Source: a bacterium (GTDB lineage Bacteria; JAMCPX01). From it: a DNA stretch of 8,343 bases. This document shows, one piece after another, positions 1-5,835 of this stretch. The notes beneath the pieces are model-generated. The model ran no database searches and was not told where the DNA came from. It worked only from the letters and a program-made list of their open reading frames with translations. The stretch's first letter is position 1. Each line of letters starts with the position of its first letter. The DNA is taken from contig JAKAHI010000046.1 of NCBI GenBank assembly GCA_021815065.1, positions 1 through 8,343 of the forward strand. Reading direction: 5' to 3'. Made by a program: the position numbers and the translations under genes.

Positions 1-79
1 ACGGGGAAGAAGTGGTGGGAAATGGATCAAGGGTTAGAGCTGGAAAGGGGGAAAATTAAAAAAAATTAATCTTATTTTA

Positions 80-106
80 TTGAAAATTTAATGATTACGG
101 TATAAT
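80..106 (+). promoter_or_regulatory. Putative sigma70-type promoter of the efflux operon
   Basis: A perfect TATAAT -10 box lies at 101-106. A TTGAAA -35-like box (5 of 6 to TTGACA) lies at 80-85 with a 15-nt spacer. An alternative -35, TTATTG at 77-82, gives an 18-nt spacer. An A-rich tract at about 52-65 could act as an UP element. The expected transcription start is near 112-114. That would leave only about 6 nt before the ATG at 119 but about 39 nt before the ATG at 152, which supports 152 as the start of the first gene. No convincing operator palindrome is visible. The -10 match is strong and the -35 spacing is suboptimal. Confidence 0.6.
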
Positions 107-151
107 TTTATTTGATATATGGATAAAAGAATAAAATGTTTACGAGAGGAT

Positions 152-1447
152 ATGAAAACAAGAAGGCCAGGGCTGTTGGTCATGATATTCATGGTAACGA
201 ATATAATCCTCTTTGTTACAGCGCCCGGCCCGGGTTATGCGGATACGCCGGTTACCTTGAAGTTGTGTATCGAGAAGGCGATCCGGAATTATCCCGTTTC
301 GGGCTATGCGCGTGCCAATGCCGGTCTGTTCAGCAGCGAATACAAACAATCCCGTGCGTTACTGCTGCCGTCCGTAAGCCTGTCCGCAAGTTATGGCAGG
401 GCTTATGGATATGACCCCGCCATAACGAACGGAGGTATTGCCTCACTTCAGGCAATAGCTCAGGTAGACCTGTTCAGCCCGTCACGCTGGCTTTCAGCAA
501 AACAACTCAAGATGTCGTTTGAATCTGCACGATTCGAACAAAAGGCCATGGAGAGCGGTCTTGCTTACACGGTCAAGAATATATTTATAGATGCCGTAAC
601 CTATGGAGAGGAGATCAAGATCCTTCAGGAGAATATCAACAGTCTCGGGGATTATCTGTCGTTGACAAAGCGGCTTCTTTCCACGGGGCTGGTGACGGAG
701 AATGACGTGCTCAGGACCCAGATAGAGCTTGACAATACAAAGGCAAGGCTCAAATCATTCGATATAAAACTGCTTTCACAACTCAATACCCTGTCGTCCT
801 TAACCGGTATTCCCATTACACCCCAAACCGTTTTAGCACTCGAACCGGTACCGTTCACCGTATCTGCTTCTTCTGATATCGACGAACAGATATTCAGCGA
901 TAATCCCGCGTTACAGGCCGTACGGTATGAAGAACGATCTCAGAAATATAATGTCAGCGCACAGAGGGCAAAGCACCTGCCCACCTTGAGTGTCGAGGCT
1001 GACGCCGGATGGCTGGCTGAGCCGCAGCCCATGGCCTATGGCCAGTACCGCGGCTATTCTTATCTTGCCATGCTTAACCTGCCGATTTTCGAGTGGGGCG
1101 CCGTTTCCTATGGTGTGGATGCAGCCAGGATGCGGCTTGAGAAGGTGCAGTATAACGAACAATTGCTTGTCAACCAGCTGAAGCTTTCCTATCGCAATGC
1201 CTTAAAAAATCTGGCAAGCGCTGTTGAACGCATAAACCTTTATCAGAAGGACATAAAGCTGTCCAAACAAAATTTCGAGTATTCCGAGGCACGGTATACC
1301 GGCGGAGGCCGGATAAGCAGTTACGAGGTCCTGCTGGACAGGCAGCTCATGACGACTACCCAGATGGATATGGCAACTGCCCAGGCTGATTTTTATAAGG
1401 CATTTTACGAACTACAGTTTTTGAGAGGTGAAATATATGGGAGATAA
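152..1447 (+). CDS. TolC-like outer-membrane efflux factor (OEP family)
   Basis: Outer-membrane channel component of a tripartite efflux pump. It is predicted to trimerise into a beta-barrel plus periplasmic alpha-barrel that exports substrate delivered by the inner-membrane RND protein. At 431 aa it fits the family (about 420-490). Residues 1-30 are a Sec signal peptide: KTRR n-region, hydrophobic core about 8-22, cleavage after GYA30. There is no lipobox, so it is not a lipoprotein type. Two structurally repeated halves are visible. The first begins at about residue 35 with the usual helix leading to LLPSVSLSASYG (71-82). The second has NPALQAVRYEE (251-261), HLPTLSVEADAGW (275-287) and LPIFEWG (310-316). 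Helices after about 120 and 320 are rich in A/L/Q/E as expected. The ATG at 152 is preferred over an in-frame ATG at 119 because it gives a clean signal peptide and has GAGAGGA just upstream, although that spacing is very short. It is the first gene of the operon and overlaps the adaptor by 11 nt. Family call is firm; substrate is unknown. Confidence 0.93.
   Translation: MKTRRPGLLVMIFMVTNIILFVTAPGPGYADTPVTLKLCIEKAIRNYPVSGYARANAGLFSSEYKQSRALLLPSVSLSASYGRAYGYDPAITNGGIASLQAIAQVDLFSPSRWLSAKQLKMSFESARFEQKAMESGLAYTVKNIFIDAVTYGEEIKILQENINSLGDYLSLTKRLLSTGLVTENDVLRTQIELDNTKARLKSFDIKLLSQLNTLSSLTGIPITPQTVLALEPVPFTVSASSDIDEQIFSDNPALQAVRYEERSQKYNVSAQRAKHLPTLSVEADAGWLAEPQPMAYGQYRGYSYLAMLNLPIFEWGAVSYGVDAARMRLEKVQYNEQLLVNQLKLSYRNALKNLASAVERINLYQKDIKLSKQNFEYSEARYTGGGRISSYEVLLDRQLMTTTQMDMATAQADFYKAFYELQFLRGEIYGR
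1425..1430 (+). promoter_or_regulatory. Ribosome binding site of the adaptor gene
   Basis: GAGGTG lies 6 nt before the ATG at 1437 and inside the end of the upstream reading frame. It decides the adaptor start. A longer frame could begin at the GTG at 1428, but that codon is part of this Shine-Dalgarno sequence, so ATG 1437 is preferred. The placement makes translational coupling with the outer-membrane factor likely. Confidence 0.65.
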
Positions 1448-2486
1448 AAATATAAAGAGAGTTGGAGGGCTGAAGTCGGAAGAAAGAATATTGTCAGGCT
1501 CAATTGGACAGGTCGGACGTGTCCGGCTTGTCAGACAATGTTCTTCAGCGTTTATATTCGTCCTTGCCTCCCTCCTCCTCGCTTCCTGTTCTTCAAAACC
1601 GCAGGTCGCGGAGCAGGCACCGCAGGTCGAGGTGAAAGCTGCCCGGGTAGTACGCGGGAACGTCAATCACCTTATTCAGGCAACGGGAAGGGTGGATGTT
1701 TTAAAGAAGGTGGAGATCAACTCCCCGGTAGAGGGCGTCGTTACAGAGCTGCTGGTCAAAGAAGGAGATTTTGTCAGGAGGGGTAGTGTGGTTGCACGGT
1801 TGAGGCCTATCGAAGCTGAAGCGGCTGTTCGGGGCAGTGCGGCTGTACCTCATATAAAAAAACAGTATTTTTTGAAACTCGGCATACTATCGCTCTCTTC
1901 ACCATTTAACGGGTATGTGAGCAGGCGGTATGTCAGCAGCAATGCCCTTGTTCAGGCAAATGCACCCATTGTTGCGGTGGAAGATCTGTCGAGCACCTAT
2001 CTGCATGTGGACCTGCCTTCCCTGTATCTTGAGCAGGTCAAGATCGGCGATACCGTGCTTATCCATTTTTTATCCTTCCCGAATGACGTGTTCACCGGCA
2101 GGATTGTAACGATCAACCCCACCGTGTCCCAGGAAACCCAGACTGTAGCGCTCAATGTGAGTTTTCCCAACAAAGACCAGGAGATAAAGGACGGCATGTT
2201 CGCTGTTGTAGACATTATCAGCAGTACCCATAAAAACACGCTTGTTGTGCCGAAAGACGCTATCCTTTTTAATCCTGACACAGGGAGGGAATACGTTATG
2301 GTCGTCGGACAGGATCTTATCGCACGGGAAGTTACCGTTGTGACCGGCTATGAAGAAGACGGCAAGGTTGAAGTCCTCAGCGGTCTGAGTCAGGGACAGC
2401 TTGTCATCACGCAGGGAAATTACGCATTGGCAGGCGGAACAGCAGTGAAGGTGGTAACGGATACCATCATGAACACGCCGAAATAA
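1437..2486 (+). CDS. Lipoprotein RND periplasmic adaptor (HlyD/AcrA-type MFP), hairpin-less
   Basis: Periplasmic adaptor joining an inner-membrane RND pump to the TolC-like channel, 349 aa. A lipoprotein signal is clear: hydrophobic stretch 38-49, then lipobox LASC with the lipidated Cys at residue 51. The n-region before it is unusually long and contains a repeat-derived stretch (residues 23-34). The barrel-sandwich (lipoyl) domain is split as in the family. Half one is about 92-122 (INSPVEGVVTELLVKEGDFV then VVARL). Half two is about 154-184 (SSPFNGYVSRRYV, then PIVAVEDL). The beta-barrel is about 185-265 (VKIGDTV, DGMFAVVDI). The membrane-proximal region follows (VVPKDAILF at 270-278, then GLSQGQLVITQGNYAL). 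Only about 30 residues (123-153) separate the two lipoyl halves, where most adaptors have a 60-100 residue coiled-coil hairpin. The frame is open through the junction, so this is not a frameshift. It overlaps the outer-membrane factor by 11 nt. Confidence 0.92.
   Translation: MGDKNIKRVGGLKSEERILSGSIGQVGRVRLVRQCSSAFIFVLASLLLASCSSKPQVAEQAPQVEVKAARVVRGNVNHLIQATGRVDVLKKVEINSPVEGVVTELLVKEGDFVRRGSVVARLRPIEAEAAVRGSAAVPHIKKQYFLKLGILSLSSPFNGYVSRRYVSSNALVQANAPIVAVEDLSSTYLHVDLPSLYLEQVKIGDTVLIHFLSFPNDVFTGRIVTINPTVSQETQTVALNVSFPNKDQEIKDGMFAVVDIISSTHKNTLVVPKDAILFNPDTGREYVMVVGQDLIAREVTVVTGYEEDGKVEVLSGLSQGQLVITQGNYALAGGTAVKVVTDTIMNTPK
1504..1539 (+). repeat. Degenerate 9-nt tandem repeat inside the adaptor N-terminus
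   Basis: Four consecutive 9-nt units are visible: TTGGACAGG, TCGGACGTG, TCCGGCTTG and TCAGACAAT, roughly TCGGACNNG. A weaker unit (TCAGGCTCA) starts at 1494. Because the unit is a multiple of three it is read in frame as a three-residue periodicity: IGQ, VGR, VRL, VRQ (adaptor residues 23-34). It also contains the short palindrome CGGAC-GT-GTCCG. The stretch lies upstream of the hydrophobic core of the lipoprotein signal, so it lengthens the n-region without breaking the mature protein. Confidence 0.5.
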
Positions 2487-2537
2487 CGGTTAGCGCCCTA
2501 TGGAGAGGACACGGATTGATATATACGGAGGATTCTT

Positions 2538-2655
2538 CAGCGTCACCCCTCTTAAGAAAAGAGGAGCAGGGGGCGTTATGAATTCTCGGAGTAGGTTGAT
2601 AACAGCTGCAAAAAGTAACTCCCTTACTCCCTCTTATGTAAGGGGGATAACGCCG
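2538..2655. repeat. Pair of inverted hairpin repeats in the adaptor-RND1 gap
   Basis: Two related G/C-run palindromes lie in opposite orientation. Copy A (about 2538-2579, + strand) has a CCTCTT/AAGAGG stem at 2548-2553/2559-2564. Copy B (about 2615-2655, - strand) has a CCCTTAC/GTAAGGG stem at 2621-2627/2638-2644. The reverse complement of B aligns with A over about 40 nt with a few gaps and mismatches. Both start with a GCGTYA-plus-C-run pattern, so the whole region could also fold as one long imperfect hairpin. The segment GGCGTTAT at 2572-2579 is the exact inverse of ATAACGCC at 2647-2654. There is no U-run, so it is not a standard intrinsic terminator. A short frame at 2500-2706 crosses the repeats and looks spurious. 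Confidence 0.6.
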
Positions 2656-2683
2656 AAGTTCAGGAATGAGAGCGTCAAGAGCG

Positions 2684-5600
2684 ATGGACATTTCGAAATA
2701 TTTTGAAACACATAAAAAGGGCATAATCTTCCTCTCCGTGGTATTGGCGGCAATCGGCATTATTTTGCTCAATACCATGCCGGTCGCAATCTTTCCGGAG
2801 ATCACCTTTCCAAGACTTGTCATTCTTGCGGACAACGGGGACATGCCCATCGAAAAGATGATGATAGAGGTGACAAAGCCGATCGAAGAGGCGGTTTACT
2901 CTGTCCCGGGCGTAACGGACGTGCGGTCTGCAACAAGCCGCGGTTCCATGCAGATCTTCGTAAACTTTGTCTGGGGTACGGATATGTTCAAGTCTCTCCA
3001 GTTGACCCAGAACGCCATAAACCAGATCCGATCCAAATTACCGCAAACCGCATCGGTCACAGTAAACTGGATGCGGCCGAGCCAGTTTCCCATTATAGGG
3101 CTCAGCCTGACCTCGGATACACTCAACATGGTCCAGCTGCGGGATATCGGTTACTATACACTCAGGCCTATACTTGGCAGGCTAAAGGGTGTTTCTCAGG
3201 TCGTGGTGCAGGGAGGGAAGATCAAGGAATACCGCGTTGTCGTAAATCCGCAGAGGCTTGTTGCATACCACCTTACGCTTGATGATGTGATCCACGGGTT
3301 GAAGGAGACGAATATCATTTCATCCGCGGGTTACATCGGCAAGGATTATGAGCTCTACATGGTCCAGCCGACAGGACTCTTCACGTCGACGACGGCAATG
3401 AAAGATACTCTGATAGCGAATAAAAAGGGCGTGCCTATTTACGTGCGGGATGTGGCAAAGGTAGAAACATCGGTGAAAAAGCAATACATCCGCATAACCA
3501 GTAATGGCCATAATGCCGTTTTAATGAACGTCCTGCGCCAGCCCGGTGCGAATACCATAGCAATAGCAAAAGAGCTCAAGAACAAGCTTGAAGAGCTCAA
3601 GTCTCAATTGCCCCCGTCGCTGCATATATCGACGTGGTATAATCAGTCCAGCCTGATCGAGCAGTCCTACGGGAGTGTCCGTGACGCGATACTGTTTGGC
3701 GTGCTCATCGCCATTATCATCATGTTTCTGTTCCTGAGAAATGTGCGGATCATGTTTATTACCGCAATCACGCTGCCTATTACGCTCATTATAACGGTCG
3801 TTTTGATGAAGCTCTTTGGCCAGACCCTGAACCTTATGACCCTGGGAGGCATGGCTGCATCCATCGGACTTATCATCGACGATTCTATCGTAGTGCTGGA
3901 AAATATTATCAGGCATTTTCATGCGCATGGTTCGAAGAAACGTGCGGTTGAAACCGGTGTGAAAGAGATACTGCCCGCTATCGTCGGTTCAAGCCTGAGT
4001 ACGATCGTCGTTTTCTTCCCGCTCGCATTTCTCGGCGGTGTAACCGGTGCATTTTTTAAGGCTCTTGCCCTGACCATGGCATCTGCGCTGACCGTCTCCA
4101 TGATTGTCTCGATTACCCTGACTCCCGTACTTGCCACGATATTTCTCAAGGATACGGAAAAAGAGGCAAAAGAAGGGAAGGTCATGAAGGCATTGACCGG
4201 CAGTTACGAGACTGCAATGCATAAGATTATTCGCAAACCTTTGTATGTTGTGCTGGCCATCGTCATGCTGGTTGCGGGTGCGTGGATGCTGGAGCGGCAT
4301 ATAGGAACAGGGTTCATGCCGGCAATGGATGAGGGCGCATTTGTCATGGATTATTTTACGCCGCCCGGGACAACGCTTGAGGAAACGAACCGAATTCTTA
4401 AAAAGATAGAAAAGATCATCCTCAGCATCAAAGAGGTCAAGTCGTTTTCACGCAGGACAGGCACCCAGCTCGGGTTTTTCATAACCGAGCCGAACACGGG
4501 CGACTTCCTGATACGTCTGAGAAATCACAGGAATAAATCCATCGAGCAGGTAATCAATGAACTGAGGCAGAAGGTCTACCAGGCAGAGCCCGGCAAGGTG
4601 TATGTAGATTTTGGACAGATCATGCAGGACTTGATCGGGGACATGACCGGCTCTCCCATGCCCATCGATATAAAAATATTTTCCGACAATACCGGTGTTC
4701 TCGATACCATAGCAAATAAAATAGCGGCTATTATCACGAAGATAAAGGGCGTTGTCGATGTGTTCAACGGCATTACGATCAGCGGTCCTGCAATAAACAT
4801 CAATGTCGATTACCTGAAGGCGGGGCTTGTCGGTGTTACGCCGCAGTATGTGTCGGATTATGTTACCACCGCATTGTGGGGTTCGGTAGCAACCAGCGTG
4901 CGGGAGGGGGAAAAGGTCATCAATATAAGGGTGCTGATGCCTGCATCCGAAACGAATACCATAAAGAAGCTTGCATCGATGCAGATCGTTACGCCCAGCG
5001 GGCTTGTCGTCCCGCTGAAGTCCATTGCCAATATTCAGGTGATCGGAGGCGAGGCGGAGATCGACCGGGAAAATCTGCGGCAGATGCTTGCAGTTACCGG
5101 CAGGATAAGCGGAAGGGACCTGGGAAGCGTCATGCGTGATGTAAAGGCTGAATTGGCGAAAAAACTTACCTTGCCGCCGGGTACGAGCATCAGCTATGGC
5201 GGTGTTTACCGGAACCAGCAGGAATCATTCAAGGGCCTGCTCATGGTTTTGCTTATGGCCGTTGCTCTGGTGTTTACCATTATGATCCTTGAGTTCGAAT
5301 CGCTCGCGGTGCCGCTTATCATCTACAGCGTTATCCTGCCGTCATTTTTCGGTGTGCTCGGTCTCTTATATGTAACGAAGACCCCTCTCAATATTTCATC
5401 CCTTATGGGCATGATTATGATCGTCGGTATTGTGGCTGAAAACGGCATATTCGTTGTGCATTACATTCAGGATGCTTTGAAGAGCGGACTTCCTTTAAAA
5501 GACGCTGTCATCAAGGCAGGCAGCCTGAGGATACGGCCTATAGTGATGACGGCATTCGCGGCAATACTCGCTTTAATGCCGCTTGCGCTGGGCCTTGGGG

Positions 5601-5734
5601 CCGGAGCACAGATGCACAAGCCCCTCGCCATAGCGATTATCGGCGGATTTTCGCTGTCGATATTCCTGCTTCTTATCGTTCTGCCGGTGATGTATTATTT
5701 GTTTATGCGCAATCAGAAAAGGACAATAAAATGA
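2684..5734 (+). CDS. RND efflux transporter permease, first of two (RND1)
   Basis: Inner-membrane proton-driven pump of the resistance-nodulation-division superfamily, 1016 aa, a normal full length. TM1 is about 13-30, followed by a large periplasmic loop with the usual porter-domain start (VAIFPEITFPR, then PIEEAVYSVPGVTDVRS). TM2 begins near 335. TM4 carries GLIIDDSIVVLENI with Asp399-Asp400, matching the AcrB D407/D408 pair. The second half starts after TM7 with GTGFMPAMDEGAF, then RRTGTQLG (590-597) and EPNTGDF. TM10 reads VGIVAENGIFVVHY, so Glu919 sits where AcrB has Lys940. TM11 keeps LRIRPIVMT (Arg949, Thr956). It resembles a CzcA/AcrB-like group usually annotated only as an RND permease, and substrate is unknown. 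The ATG at 2684 (MDISKYFE) is preferred over the in-frame ATG at 2666: AGGA directly abuts the 2666 codon with no spacer, and the shorter N-terminus suits the family. Neither start has a good RBS. It lies 197 nt downstream of the adaptor. Confidence 0.93.
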   Translation: MDISKYFETHKKGIIFLSVVLAAIGIILLNTMPVAIFPEITFPRLVILADNGDMPIEKMMIEVTKPIEEAVYSVPGVTDVRSATSRGSMQIFVNFVWGTDMFKSLQLTQNAINQIRSKLPQTASVTVNWMRPSQFPIIGLSLTSDTLNMVQLRDIGYYTLRPILGRLKGVSQVVVQGGKIKEYRVVVNPQRLVAYHLTLDDVIHGLKETNIISSAGYIGKDYELYMVQPTGLFTSTTAMKDTLIANKKGVPIYVRDVAKVETSVKKQYIRITSNGHNAVLMNVLRQPGANTIAIAKELKNKLEELKSQLPPSLHISTWYNQSSLIEQSYGSVRDAILFGVLIAIIIMFLFLRNVRIMFITAITLPITLIITVVLMKLFGQTLNLMTLGGMAASIGLIIDDSIVVLENIIRHFHAHGSKKRAVETGVKEILPAIVGSSLSTIVVFFPLAFLGGVTGAFFKALALTMASALTVSMIVSITLTPVLATIFLKDTEKEAKEGKVMKALTGSYETAMHKIIRKPLYVVLAIVMLVAGAWMLERHIGTGFMPAMDEGAFVMDYFTPPGTTLEETNRILKKIEKIILSIKEVKSFSRRTGTQLGFFITEPNTGDFLIRLRNHRNKSIEQVINELRQKVYQAEPGKVYVDFGQIMQDLIGDMTGSPMPIDIKIFSDNTGVLDTIANKIAAIITKIKGVVDVFNGITISGPAININVDYLKAGLVGVTPQYVSDYVTTALWGSVATSVREGEKVINIRVLMPASETNTIKKLASMQIVTPSGLVVPLKSIANIQVIGGEAEIDRENLRQMLAVTGRISGRDLGSVMRDVKAELAKKLTLPPGTSISYGGVYRNQQESFKGLLMVLLMAVALVFTIMILEFESLAVPLIIYSVILPSFFGVLGLLYVTKTPLNISSLMGMIMIVGIVAENGIFVVHYIQDALKSGLPLKDAVIKAGSLRIRPIVMTAFAAILALMPLALGLGAGAQMHKPLAIAIIGGFSLSIFLLLIVLPVMYYLFMRNQKRTIK

Positions 5735-5738
5735 AAGG

Positions 5739-5812
5739 GTCATTGCGAGGAATGAAATGACGAAGCAATCTACTCGTAGAGAGGAAGATTGCTTCGCTTC
5801 GCTCGCAATGAC
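5739..5812. repeat. 74-nt palindromic repeat (GTCATTGCGAG...GAAGCAATCT type)
   Basis: A near-perfect hairpin fills most of the RND1-RND2 gap. The outer stem GTCATTGCGAG/CTCGCAATGAC (5739-5749/5802-5812) is 11 bp. The inner stem CGAAGCAATCT/AGATTGCTTCG (5761-5771/5786-5796) is 11 bp. The loop is 14 nt (5772-5785). An asymmetric internal loop (11 nt at 5750-5760, 5 nt at 5797-5801) makes the left arm 6 nt longer than the right. I recognise the arm as a widely dispersed intergenic palindrome in environmental bacterial genomes. Its reverse translations (CHCERSEAI, VIASEAKQSS) are familiar spurious peptides, so minus-strand frames here (5573-5818, 5703-5924) are not genes. No U-run follows, so termination is unlikely. 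Confidence 0.8.
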
Positions 5813-5827
5813 AACCACGAGAAATTT

Positions 5828-5833
5828 GAGGTG
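5828..5833 (+). promoter_or_regulatory. Ribosome binding site of RND2
   Basis: GAGGTG ends 2 nt before the ATG at 5836 (GAGG core 4 nt away), the same GAGGTG sequence used by the adaptor gene. It fixes the RND2 start and shows the gene can be translated independently of RND1 despite the palindrome between them. Confidence 0.6.
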
Positions 5834-5835
5834 TT

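Noticed and set aside
1..69. Possible 3' tail of an upstream gene: two forward frames are open from the left edge, one ending at 59 and reading GEEVVGNGSRVRAGKGEN, one ending at 69.
   Set aside because: Only 18-22 residues are visible and neither can be assigned. The first faintly resembles an adaptor-protein C-terminus, but this is too short to support a call.
2539..2677. Direct 7-bp repeat AGCGTCA at 2539-2545 and 2671-2677 as a target-site duplication of the repeat block
   Set aside because: The right copy lies about 16 nt beyond the inverted-repeat boundary and the left copy is part of the repeat itself, so a chance match is more likely.
2500..2706. 68-aa forward frame spanning the adaptor-RND1 gap
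   Set aside because: It is built largely from the two hairpin repeats, overlaps the RND1 start, and has no domain or signal.
5735..5835. Rho-independent terminator between RND1 and RND2
   Set aside because: The hairpin is strong but long-looped and followed by ACAACCACGAG, with no U-run. The downstream gene is paralogous and on the same strand, so readthrough is expected.
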